Positions 1 to 6,468 of a stretch of DNA of 8,724 bases are shown piece by piece. Location: positions 1 to 8,724 of the forward strand of contig JAKAGN010000094.1 in NCBI GenBank assembly GCA_021815525.1, written 5' to 3'. This stretch comes from Deltaproteobacteria bacterium. Lineage in GTDB: Bacteria > Desulfobacterota > Desulfobacteria > Desulfobacterales > Desulfatibacillaceae. The notes under the pieces are model-generated. The model was not told the origin of the DNA. It did not search any database and saw only the letters and a program-made list of their open reading frames with translations. Numbering within the stretch: position 1 is the stretch's first letter; every line of letters starts with the position of its first letter. A program made the translations under genes and the position numbers.

Positions 1-787
1 TTGCATCCTTGAGCTTTAACTTCAGCTCGGAAAAGTCGAGGGGCTTTTCCAGAAAGTCGGCGGCCCCCAGCTTCATGCCGGAAACGGCCTTGTCCACGCT
101 GGCGTGGCCCGTCAAGAGCACCACCTCCACGAGCGGGTGCCGGCGCTTGATCTCCTTCAATATCTCTATGCCGTCCTTGCCGGGCATGTTGAGGTCCAGG
201 ATCACCACGTCAACGGGCTGGTAATCGAGGACCTCCAGCCCCTCCCGGCCGTCGTGGGCGCCGGTCACCTGGTGCCCGGCCTCGGCCAGCCTAAGCCCCA
301 GCATCTCCACGAGGTCCCGCTCGTCGTCCACGATGAGGAGGCGCATCTTCTCCGTCATGGCGTCGTAGCCTTCGGCCGCGGTGGACACGGCCTCGCGGAC
401 CTTGGGGATGAGCTCGTCCAGGTCGCAGGGCTTGGTGAGGTAGTCGGCCGCCCCCAGCACCAGCCCTTCCCGCGCGGCCTTCTCCGAACCGTGCCCCGTG
501 AGTATTATGACCGGCATGGCCGGCACCATCTTCTTGAAAATCTTCAGGACCTCGATGCCGTCCATGTCGGACATCTTTAAATCCACCACCGCGCAGTCGA
601 AGTCCTGGCTCCGGAGGATGGCCACGGCCTCGGCCCCGGAGGTGGCGCCGGTGGCCTGGATGCCCCGGCGCAGGAGCCGCTTTTCCATGACCGAAAGGTA
701 CGCGGCCTCGTCGTCCACCAAAAGGAGCTTGAGGCCCCCGCCGTCCGCTTCGGGCTCGGGCGGAATCTCAAAGGGGTCGGGAATCAT
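1..787 (-). CDS. Tandem-receiver response regulator (REC-REC), partial, 3' end beyond the left edge
   Basis: The frame is open from ATG at 787 down to base 1 (262 codons, no stop). It holds two complete CheY-like receiver domains joined without a stop. REC1 (about residues 19-135) has acidic pair D25/D26, phospho-acceptor D69 in VVDLKMSDMDG, T97 in LTGHG and K119 in TKPCD. REC2 (about 148-262) has D154/D155, D198 in ILDLNMPGKDG, T226 in LTGHA and K248 in EKPLD. All catalytic positions are intact in both, so each could be phosphorylated. No DNA-binding or enzymatic output domain is visible, though one could lie past the left edge. The start is supported by GAGG six bases upstream (794-797) and by an extended N-terminus before REC1. 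It overlaps the upstream kinase gene by 20 bp, which suggests translational coupling and that this kinase is its phosphodonor. An internal ATG at residue 144 lies just before REC2, but nothing interrupts the reading frame there, so I call one fused protein. Confidence 0.93.
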   Translation of the reverse strand, partial: MIPDPFEIPPEPEADGGGLKLLLVDDEAAYLSVMEKRLLRRGIQATGATSGAEAVAILRSQDFDCAVVDLKMSDMDGIEVLKIFKKMVPAMPVIILTGHGSEKAAREGLVLGAADYLTKPCDLDELIPKVREAVSTAAEGYDAMTEKMRLLIVDDERDLVEMLGLRLAEAGHQVTGAHDGREGLEVLDYQPVDVVILDLNMPGKDGIEILKEIKRRHPLVEVVLLTGHASVDKAVSGMKLGAADFLEKPLDFSELKLKLKDA

Positions 788-2570
788 CGGCCGCCTCGTC
801 GTCCGAAAGGGGCGGCCCTCCCGGCAGGGGGAAGGCCAGGTGGAAGGTGGTCCCCATGCCCACCGTGGAGGAGACCGAGACCCGCCCTTTAAGCTTCTTC
901 ATGATGCCGTAAACGATGGAAAGCCCCAGGCCCGTGCCCTTTCCCACGGGCTTTGTGGTGAAGAAGGGATCGAATATGCGGTTCACGTTGGCCTCGGGGA
1001 TGCCGGCGCCGGTGTCGGAGACCGAAAGAAGCACGCGGCCGTCCGCAATGCGCGTGGTGAGCCCCACCATGCCGCCCTCCTGGGGCGGCACCGCGTCGAT
1101 GGCGTTGTTGATGAGGTTTAGGAGCACCTGCTGTATCTCGGAGGGTGAGGCAATGATGGGGGGCAAATCCGGCGCCAGCTGCGTCGAGAACTTCACGTTG
1201 GCGAAACGCGCGTGCTGGCCGGAAAGCTCCATCACCTCCCGCACCATGTCGTTCAACTGCACCTCTTTTTCCACGGGGTCGGTCTTGCGGGCGAAGGAGA
1301 GAAGCTTGTGGGTTATCTCCTTGCAGCGCTTGCCCTGGACCTTTATCTGGGAAAGGGCCCGGCGGATCTCCCGCACGTCCTCGGTGTCGGCGAACTCGGG
1401 GTCCTCCAGAAGGTCCCCTATCCAGCCGGCCTCCTCCACCATGACGGCCACGGGGTTGTTGATCTCGTGGGCGATGCCCGCGGCCAGCTCCCCCAGGGAG
1501 GCCAGCTTGCCGGCCTCGATGACCTTCTCGTTCATCAGCTCCTTTTCCCGCGCGATGCGGCCCATCTTGCCGGCAACCCGCCGGGAAAGCACCGCCGCCA
1601 TGAAGGCTATGGCGAGCCCGCCCAAAAGGAGCACCGCCACGGTGACGTTCCGGGCCGTGTAGAGGGACGCGAAGGTCTCGGCCTCGTCCTGGAGGTAGAC
1701 CAGGGCCCACTCGCCGGCCTTCAGGGTGGCGGTCACGTAGATGGCGCGCCGGCCGTCCCCGGGGCTTGAGCCCATGAAATGAAAGGCCGGGCGCTCATCC
1801 CGGGCCGCCGAGCCGGTGAAGGCTTCCCAGCTCCGGTAGCGGCGGGGCGGGAGCTTCGCGGGCGAGGACTTCCAAACGGCGTCGCGGATGGCCGCCGCCC
1901 GGGAGTCCAGCGGCACCCGCGGCCGGGTCTGGAACTCCCCCTCGCGGTTGATGATGAAGGCGAGCCCCGTGGAGCCTGTGGTGATGTTCTCCACCAGGAG
2001 GTTGAAGGCGGCGAAATCTATGGTGCCGCGAAGCACGAAGGGGCCGGCCGGGGTGTCCTTCCGTATCGCCACGATGAAGTGTGGAAGGCCCCGAAGCCCC
2101 GTGAAGACGTCGCTGATGTATTTTTCGTCGCGCATGGCCCGGGCGAACCAGGGGGCCTTGGAGTAGTCGGCGCCTTTCAAGGAGTAGGGCCCGGCGTAGG
2201 CCACCTGGCGGCCGCCCGCGTTCACGAATCCGAGATCCACGAATACGCCCCCGTGGTTTTTCTGGAGGGCGGAAAGAAGCGAGCTTAGGACGGCCTCGTC
2301 GGAAAGCTCGGCCGCGTCCCGGGTGAGCGAAAGCATCCGGACCTCGGCCTCTTTTTCCACCAGGAAGCCGTCCACGTTCCGGGCGTGCTTTTCCACGAGT
2401 TCGTCTAGGTAGGCCACGGCCTTGACGCGGTAGGCCGTGTTGAACTCGTAGGCCGCCACCGCCGTCATGAGAAAGAGGGGAGCAATGGATACCAGGAGGA
2501 TGATCCAGAAGAGCGTGCCCGAGAGCGGGGCGTAAGTCTTCGTTTTTTCGGGGGGCAAGGTCGAATGCAT
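768..2570 (-). CDS. Cache-domain membrane sensor histidine kinase
   Basis: 600-residue sensor kinase that autophosphorylates on histidine and should pass phosphate to an adjacent receiver. Order: transmembrane helix at about 17-40, periplasmic Cache-type sensor at about 44-305 (core VFVDLGFVN at 109-117, then YISDVF and GLPHFIVAI near 151-169), second transmembrane helix at about 308-328, HisKA domain with H-box GIAHEINNP (H368), and HATPase with N-box LNLINNA (N489), G1 DTGAGI (519-524), F-box FDPFFTTKP and G2 GTGLGL (545-550). All catalytic boxes are intact. The frame stays open upstream to 2717, but that stretch is Arg/Gly-rich, overlaps the preceding receiver gene and lacks kinase character. 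ATG at 2570 has AAGGGG nine bases upstream (2580-2585) and gives a normal N-terminus, so I start there. It lies 44 bp after the single-receiver gene and overlaps the tandem-receiver gene by 20 bp: one operon. It is a paralogue of the kinase at 6635-8323. The ligand cannot be told from sequence; Cache domains often bind small organic molecules. Confidence 0.93.
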   Translation of the reverse strand: MHSTLPPEKTKTYAPLSGTLFWIILLVSIAPLFLMTAVAAYEFNTAYRVKAVAYLDELVEKHARNVDGFLVEKEAEVRMLSLTRDAAELSDEAVLSSLLSALQKNHGGVFVDLGFVNAGGRQVAYAGPYSLKGADYSKAPWFARAMRDEKYISDVFTGLRGLPHFIVAIRKDTPAGPFVLRGTIDFAAFNLLVENITTGSTGLAFIINREGEFQTRPRVPLDSRAAAIRDAVWKSSPAKLPPRRYRSWEAFTGSAARDERPAFHFMGSSPGDGRRAIYVTATLKAGEWALVYLQDEAETFASLYTARNVTVAVLLLGGLAIAFMAAVLSRRVAGKMGRIAREKELMNEKVIEAGKLASLGELAAGIAHEINNPVAVMVEEAGWIGDLLEDPEFADTEDVREIRRALSQIKVQGKRCKEITHKLLSFARKTDPVEKEVQLNDMVREVMELSGQHARFANVKFSTQLAPDLPPIIASPSEIQQVLLNLINNAIDAVPPQEGGMVGLTTRIADGRVLLSVSDTGAGIPEANVNRIFDPFFTTKPVGKGTGLGLSIVYGIMKKLKGRVSVSSTVGMGTTFHLAFPLPGGPPLSDDEAADDSRPL

Positions 2571-2579
2571 GGCGGATCG

Positions 2580-2585
2580 CCCCTT
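2580..2585 (-). promoter_or_regulatory. Ribosome binding site of the Cache kinase at 2570
   Basis: AAGGGG on the minus strand, nine bases before ATG 2570. It decides between this start and the in-frame upstream extension to 2717, which overlaps the receiver gene and is compositionally unlike a protein N-terminus. Confidence 0.65.
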
Positions 2586-2614
2586 GTGGCCTGGCAATTT
2601 CGCCCTTCGCGGCT

Positions 2615-3004
2615 TCAGGCGAAGCTGTCCGGGTTCAAACGCCGGAAAATGCGGTCCACCGTCTTCTTGAGCCGCTCGGGGTCCGCGCCTTTTTCCACCA
2701 CGGCCTCGGCCGCCCACACCAGCGGCCCCGGAAGGGTCTCGGGCTCGAAGGCGTGGAGAATCACCGGAAGCCTGGGGGCGTCCCTCACCAGGTGGACCAT
2801 GACGGAGCGGTTGTCCGGGCAGGTCAGCTCCGGGTCCAGGATCAAAAGATCGGGCCTGTCCTTACCCAATAGCATCCCGATGATCTGGTTGCAATCCCTC
2901 GACACGCTCACGCGGTAGCCCATGCCCGCGAACTCCCGCCTTAGGAGTTCGGACACGTTGGAGTTCCGGTCCGCGATCACGATGTGAAGGTTCTTTTGTT
3001 CCAT
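2615..3004 (-). CDS. Single-domain, degenerate receiver protein
   Basis: 129-residue stand-alone CheY-like receiver, the length of one REC domain with no output domain. D57 in LLILDPEL is at the phospho-acceptor position and K105 in VVEKGAD at the conserved lysine. Two active-site positions are unusual: the N-terminal acidic pair reads ADRN, leaving only D12 with R13 where the second metal-binding acid normally sits, and the Thr/Ser after beta-4 is replaced (VILHAF, H84). The loop after D57 (PELTCPDN) also departs from the usual MPGMDG. Such receivers can be weakly phosphorylated or can act as phosphorylation-independent adaptors; which applies here is not shown. It is the first gene of the operon and starts 27 nt after the predicted sigma-54 transcription start. 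No clear Shine-Dalgarno sequence precedes the ATG, so the start is only moderately secure. Its likely partner is the Cache kinase 44 bp downstream. Confidence 0.85.
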   Translation of the reverse strand: MEQKNLHIVIADRNSNVSELLRREFAGMGYRVSVSRDCNQIIGMLLGKDRPDLLILDPELTCPDNRSVMVHLVRDAPRLPVILHAFEPETLPGPLVWAAEAVVEKGADPERLKKTVDRIFRRLNPDSFA

Positions 3005-3042
3005 GTCGTCGCACGCTGTTATGGGTGGCCAACCCCATCAAG

Positions 3043-3057
3043 GCAACTTGCGTACCA
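3043..3057 (-). promoter_or_regulatory. Sigma-54 (-24/-12) promoter for the degenerate-receiver/Cache-kinase operon
   Basis: On the minus strand this reads TGGTACGCAAGTTGC. The RpoN consensus is TGGCACG-N4-TTGC, so the match has a single T for C in the -24 box, an intact TTGC, and the required GG-to-GC spacing of 12. Placing the GC at -13/-12 puts the transcription start near 3031 and gives a 27-nt leader before ATG 3004. Promoters of this kind are silent without an NtrC-type activator, and such an activator is encoded immediately upstream (3316-4755). Confidence 0.75.
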
Positions 3058-3104
3058 CGACACGAAAATACCCCGCGGCGCCTGCGCCCCATCACCGGCG
3101 CACC

Positions 3105-3127
3105 GCTGGATATTTGAGATAACCAGC
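3105..3127. promoter_or_regulatory. Candidate activator-binding enhancer (dyad at about -85)
   Basis: Imperfect 23-bp palindrome: left arm GCTGGATAT (3105-3113), 5-base centre TTGAG, right arm ATAACCAGC (3119-3127). The arms match as inverted repeats at 8 of 9 positions. Its centre is 85 bp upstream of the start predicted for the sigma-54 promoter at 3043-3057, the normal range for NtrC-family enhancer sites. The same outer pattern, GCTGG-N13-CCAG, recurs upstream of the other sigma-54 promoter (6469-6491). The function and the binding protein are inferred. Confidence 0.55.
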
Positions 3128-3165
3128 TTAAAGTATTTAAAAATAAATCCGAGTAAAATACCGAT

Positions 3166-3212
3166 AAAAAAAGGCCTGCGGGCGAAATCTCAAATTTTTC
3201 CCCCCTGCAGGC
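3166..3212 (-). terminator. Intrinsic terminator of the HAMP-kinase/NtrC-family operon
   Basis: On the minus strand a GC-rich stem (3204-3212 pairing with 3174-3182, nine pairs including one G-U) closes a 21-nt loop and is followed, after one C, by seven T residues (3172-3166). Additional GAAA/TTTC pairing inside the loop could lengthen the hairpin. It lies about 100 nt downstream of the NtrC-family stop codon, oriented to end that transcript before the sigma-54 promoter of the next operon. Confidence 0.75.
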
Positions 3213-3315
3213 GTAAAAGCCCGGCTCCGTGCGGCCGGCCGGCCCGGATCTGCCGAAGCGGGCTGTAAAATTTTCCGACGGATTGTAAAAGGAACCTCCA
3301 CGAGTTCCCGGGTTT

Positions 3316-4755
3316 TCATTCCACCGAGGTTTTTATCTTGAGGTCGTACTTGTCGATCTTGGAAAGGAGGGTCGGCCTGGAAAGGCCCAGGAGCTTCGAG
3401 GCCCGGGTGCGGTTGCCGCCCGAAAGGTCCAGGGCCTGGCGCAGGATGAGGGCCGCGAAATGATCCATCAGGGAATCGAAATCGGATTCCCCGGGTTTTT
3501 GGGTGAGCCTCTCCCGCACCCAGCGGGTCACGGCCTCGTCCATGCTCTCGTCCCCGCCCGCGGGCTTGGGCGAGTGGGCGGCCTCCGCGTCGTAGCCCGT
3601 GGCCCTTTCCACGTCCCGGGCATCCAGCGGCAGCCCGCGTGAAAAAATGAGAGCCTTCTGCACGGCGTTGCCCAGCTCCCGGACGTTGCCCGGCCAATGG
3701 TGGGCCAGCAGCCGCTCGCGCCCTGCCGGCGTGATGCCGGGGTTAGGGAGCTCCATGTCACGCGAGTGGAGGGCCAAAAAGTAGTCAGCCAGCAGGAGGA
3801 CGTCGTCCTGCCGCTCGCGGAGCGGAGGCAGGCTTAAGGCCACCACGTTCAGCCGATAGTAGAGGTCCTCCCGGAAGCGGCCGTCGGCCACGGCCTCCTC
3901 GAGGTTGCGGTTGGTGGCGGCTATGATGCGCACGTCCACGGGAATGGGCTCCCGGCCGCCCAGGCGCTCTATCTTGCGCTCCTCGAGGAGCCGCAGCAGC
4001 TTGGCCTGGATGCCTATGGGCATGTCACCTATCTCATCCAAGAAGATGGAGCCCTTGTTGCCGCGCTCGATCTTCCCCACCCTGCGGTTGACGGCCCCGG
4101 TGAAGGCGCCCTTCTCGTAGCCGAAAAGCTCGCTTTCGAGAAGCGTCTCGGGTATGGCCACGCAGTTGATGATGAGGAAAGGTTTGTCGGAGCGCAGGCT
4201 GTGCTGGTAAAGGGCCCGGGCCACAAGCTCCTTTCCGGTTCCGGATTCCCCCCGGATGAGGACCGTGGCGTCGGTGGCCGCCACCCGGCCGATGGCCTTG
4301 TACACGTTCTGCATGGCGGGGCTTACGCCTATGAGGGCGTCGCCCGAGGGCGTCTGGGGCTCCGCGCCCACGGCCACGGGGGCCTGCATGAAGCGCCCGG
4401 CCTTGAAGGCCTGCGAGATCAGCCCCAGGACCGATGGCACGTCGAAGGGCTTCAAGACGTAGTCGAAGGCCCCCAGCTTCGTCGCCTCGATGGCGATGTC
4501 GGTGGTGCCGAAGGCCGTCATGATGATGACCGGAAGGCGGGGGGCGCTCCTTTTTATTACGGTGAAGGCCTCCAGCCCGTTCATGCCCGGAAGCTGCACG
4601 TCCATGATGACGCAGTCCGGCGCCTGCTCCGCCACGGCCTTTATGCCGGCCTCCCCCGACGAGGCCGTCAAGGTCTCGTAGCCCTCGATCCGAAGCACCC
4701 TCTCGAAGCTGGTGCGAAGCTGGGCGTCGTCGTCAACGATCAGGATTTTTCCCAA
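3316..4755 (-). CDS. NtrC-family sigma-54-dependent response regulator
   Basis: 479-residue regulator with the full NtrC layout. The receiver (1-120) has D8/D9, phospho-acceptor D52 (MDVQLPGMNG), T80 and K102. The sigma-54 interaction AAA+ domain (about 140-375) has Walker A GESGTGKE (169-176), the GAFTGA loop that contacts sigma-54 (216-221), Walker B IFLDE (D240/E241), the FREDLYYRLNV arginine-finger region (294-304) and WPGNVREL (354-361). A Fis-type helix-turn-helix closes the protein (about 445-472, NRTRASKLLGLSRPTLLSKI). When phosphorylated it should oligomerise on upstream DNA sites and use ATP to open sigma-54 promoters; two candidate targets lie in this window. The start codon is TTG at 4753-4755, chosen because AAAGGAGG sits six bases upstream and the receiver begins directly after it (GKILIVDDD). 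It overlaps the kinase gene by 23 bp, marking the two as a cognate pair. Resemblance to ZraR/AtoC/NtrC is at family level only. Confidence 0.96.
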   Translation of the reverse strand: MGKILIVDDDAQLRTSFERVLRIEGYETLTASSGEAGIKAVAEQAPDCVIMDVQLPGMNGLEAFTVIKRSAPRLPVIIMTAFGTTDIAIEATKLGAFDYVLKPFDVPSVLGLISQAFKAGRFMQAPVAVGAEPQTPSGDALIGVSPAMQNVYKAIGRVAATDATVLIRGESGTGKELVARALYQHSLRSDKPFLIINCVAIPETLLESELFGYEKGAFTGAVNRRVGKIERGNKGSIFLDEIGDMPIGIQAKLLRLLEERKIERLGGREPIPVDVRIIAATNRNLEEAVADGRFREDLYYRLNVVALSLPPLRERQDDVLLLADYFLALHSRDMELPNPGITPAGRERLLAHHWPGNVRELGNAVQKALIFSRGLPLDARDVERATGYDAEAAHSPKPAGGDESMDEAVTRWVRERLTQKPGESDFDSLMDHFAALILRQALDLSGGNRTRASKLLGLSRPTLLSKIDKYDLKIKTSVE

Positions 4756-6220
4756 CCGCGGCCTCCTTTATGGGCAGCTCCAGGACAAAGGCGGCGCCCC
4801 GGTCGGCTTTCTGGATCACGCGGATTTCGCCTCCGTGCTCATCCAGTATCCGGCGGGCGATGGACAGCCCCAGCCCCGAGCCCTCCTCCTTGGTGCTGAA
4901 AAAGGGTTCAAAAATGCGCTCGGCAAGATCCGGCGGGATGCCCGGCCCGTCGTCCCGGTAGTCCAGGACCACCACGTCCCCCGAGCCCTGCCGGCTTTCC
5001 AGGCGTTCCGCTATGGTGATCCGCCCGCCCTGGGCCATGACCTCGCAGGAGTTGACGAGAAGGTTCGCCAGGACCTCCTTCATCTGCTCCGGGTCCGCCG
5101 GGATGAGGGGCAGGCGGCCTTCGCGCAGCACCGCGGCGGTGACGCCGTAGGAATCCAGCCGGTGCCGGAAAAGGTCCAGGGTGGCGTCAACCACGTCGGA
5201 CATGCTGACCGGCTGCATCCGAAGCCTCGGCGGCCGCGCGAACTCCAGGAAGTTGGCGATGATGGTGTCGAGGTGCCGGATCTCCTCCGCGATCACCTCG
5301 AAGTCCTCCTTCTGGACGGGGTCCAGGGAAAGACCCCTTTCCAGGGAAAAGAGGCGCATCTTAACGGATGTCAAGGGGTTCCGTATGCTGTGGGCGACTC
5401 CGGCCGAGAGCTTTCCCACGAGGGCCAGCTTTTCGGACTGGACCAGGTGCTCCCGGCTCTGCTCCAGCTTGGCCAGGGACTGGTCCCTGTCGTTTTCGAG
5501 CTTTCTCATCCGGTAGCCGAGGGCCCTGACCTCGTCGTCGGCGAGGTCCGCGTCCAGGCCCTCGTTTCCCGTCAGGGCCAGCCTCCGTATGGGCGAGAGC
5601 ACCTGCCGCAGAAGGACCAGGGCCAGGGCGATCCCCAGGCCCACCGTCAGGAAAAGCCGCGCCGCCGCGAAGGCTGCGGCGGCCCGGGCCTTGGCGCGGT
5701 AAGATGTCTCCTCCTCCGCCAGGGCCGCCTCGTGGATGGCCCGGTACTGCTCGCACAGGGCCGAAATGGCCAGGAACTGGTCCCGCACCTTCCAGTGGGC
5801 CTGCATCCCGGCGTCCCGCTCCCCCCCCCGGTACAGGGCGATGACCCGTTCGCGTTCGTAAGCGTAGCGTATGTACGCCGCCTCGATGCGGCTCAAGACG
5901 GCCTGGGCGTGGGGCGTTATCGCCGTTCCCCGGGCCTTTCGCATGGCCGCGTCGAAGTTCCGGGTCTGCTCGGATAGCCTCGCAAGCCAGGATTCGTCCC
6001 CGGAAAGGGCGTAGTAGGTTGTGTATCCCTTTTGCATCACGAGGGCCGATTCCAGCTTCTGGGCCGACAGAAGCGCCGCGATGTCCCGGGAAACGGCCTC
6101 CGCGTAAGCCTTCTGGGTCACCTCCAGAAACCACGCGGTCCACAAGGCCCCGGCCGCGTTTACAAGCACCAGGGCCAGGAGCAGGAACAGGATTCTGCGG
6201 CGAAGGGAAAAAAAGGGCAT
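4733..6220 (-). CDS. HAMP-type membrane sensor histidine kinase, partner of the NtrC-family regulator
   Basis: 495-residue kinase. Order: transmembrane helix 9-30, a largely helical periplasmic segment of about 150 residues (33-183, rich in Ala/Glu/Arg, resembling four-helix-bundle sensors rather than Cache), second transmembrane helix at about 186-205, HAMP-like linker from about 205 (SPIRRLA), a coiled-coil-like stretch (232-264), then HisKA with H-box GVAHSIRNP (H277) and HATPase with N-box ANLLVN (N390), G1 DDGPGI (423-428), EPFFSTK (438-444) and G2 GSGLGL (447-452). The residue after the phospho-accepting His is Ser instead of the usual Glu/Asp. It is the first gene of a two-gene operon and overlaps the NtrC-family gene by 23 bp. 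ATG 6220 has no obvious Shine-Dalgarno sequence; it is kept because the basic residues and hydrophobic helix follow directly. A run of nine G residues in the coding strand encodes R131-E134. Confidence 0.94.
   Translation of the reverse strand: MPFFSLRRRILFLLLALVLVNAAGALWTAWFLEVTQKAYAEAVSRDIAALLSAQKLESALVMQKGYTTYYALSGDESWLARLSEQTRNFDAAMRKARGTAITPHAQAVLSRIEAAYIRYAYERERVIALYRGGERDAGMQAHWKVRDQFLAISALCEQYRAIHEAALAEEETSYRAKARAAAAFAAARLFLTVGLGIALALVLLRQVLSPIRRLALTGNEGLDADLADDEVRALGYRMRKLENDRDQSLAKLEQSREHLVQSEKLALVGKLSAGVAHSIRNPLTSVKMRLFSLERGLSLDPVQKEDFEVIAEEIRHLDTIIANFLEFARPPRLRMQPVSMSDVVDATLDLFRHRLDSYGVTAAVLREGRLPLIPADPEQMKEVLANLLVNSCEVMAQGGRITIAERLESRQGSGDVVVLDYRDDGPGIPPDLAERIFEPFFSTKEEGSGLGLSIARRILDEHGGEIRVIQKADRGAAFVLELPIKEAAVGKNPDR
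4762..4769 (-). promoter_or_regulatory. Strong Shine-Dalgarno deciding the TTG start of the NtrC-family gene
   Basis: AAAGGAGG on the minus strand, six bases before TTG at 4755-4753, lies entirely within the 3' coding part of the kinase gene. It is the best ribosome binding site in the window and justifies a non-ATG start. It could allow the regulator to be translated independently of, or at a different rate from, its kinase. Confidence 0.8.
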
Positions 6221-6264
6221 GAGCTTGGACCAGGCGCTTTGGATTGTCCTTGGAATACCAGGGG

Positions 6265-6294
6265 ACCGTAAGCTCTTTGGAGATTATTTGTCAA
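6265..6294 (-). promoter_or_regulatory. Sigma-70-like promoter for the HAMP-kinase/NtrC-family operon
   Basis: On the minus strand a perfect -35 TTGACA (6294-6289) is followed by 18 bases and TACGGT (6270-6265), which keeps the important first T, second A and last T of TATAAT. Transcription would begin near 6258, some 38 nt before ATG 6220. The weak -10 and long spacer suggest modest or activator-assisted activity. I found no sigma-54 motif with correct spacing on this strand, so this pair appears to be expressed independently of sigma-54. Confidence 0.55.
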
Positions 6295-6468
6295 GAAAAA
6301 TGGCGGGTTAATGCCCGGCCGGGCCCGTCGCCCACCCGCCCCTTCCTCCCTGGGAAAAAAGCGGGCCGCGGAAAGGGCGGGCCACCGCATTTTATATCTT
6401 TTACTTTCCGGTTAACCCGCGAATCGGCGCAAATTCCCGTTGCGGGCCCGCGCAATGGATGCCTTGAC

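Larger units (their letters stand above)
3005..3315. other. Intergenic regulatory region between the NtrC-type operon and the degenerate-receiver operon
   Basis: 311 bases without a convincing gene. Both flanking operons are on the minus strand. From high to low coordinates it holds about 100 nt of untranslated DNA after the NtrC-family stop codon (including a GGCCGGCCGGCC palindrome near 3232-3243), the operon's intrinsic terminator (3166-3212), an A/T-rich stretch (about 3110-3172) strikingly unlike the GC-rich surroundings, a 23-bp imperfect dyad (3105-3127), and a sigma-54 promoter (3043-3057). A 94-codon plus-strand frame (2984-3268) crosses it but overlaps the receiver gene and looks like no protein. 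Confidence 0.8.

Noticed and set aside
577..771. 64-codon minus-strand frame at the left end
   Set aside because: Out of frame with the REC1 coding sequence that covers it; Arg/Pro/Ser-rich shadow.
889..1769. Long open frames on both strands over the Cache kinase (889-1710 minus, 916-1662 plus, 1212-1769 plus)
   Set aside because: All overlap the kinase with intact HisKA and HATPase motifs; their compositions are shadow-like and no family is recognisable.
2571..2717. 49-residue N-terminal extension of the Cache kinase
   Set aside because: Arg/Gly-rich, overlaps the 3' end of the receiver gene, and lacks a reason to be preferred over ATG 2570, which has AAGGGG at good spacing.
2984..3268. 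94-codon plus-strand frame across the intergenic region
   Set aside because: Overlaps the start of the receiver gene, the promoter and the terminator; no ribosome binding site noted and no recognisable domain.
4712..5977. 421-codon plus-strand open frame opposite the HAMP kinase and the start of the NtrC-family gene
   Set aside because: It lies antisense to well-supported kinase and regulator genes, is rich in Arg/Gly/Pro/His as expected for a shadow frame in GC-rich DNA, and shows no domain.
6302..6315. TGGC...TGCC plus-strand sequence resembling a sigma-54 promoter
   Set aside because: The GG-to-GC spacing is one base short, and sigma-54 promoters tolerate such changes poorly.
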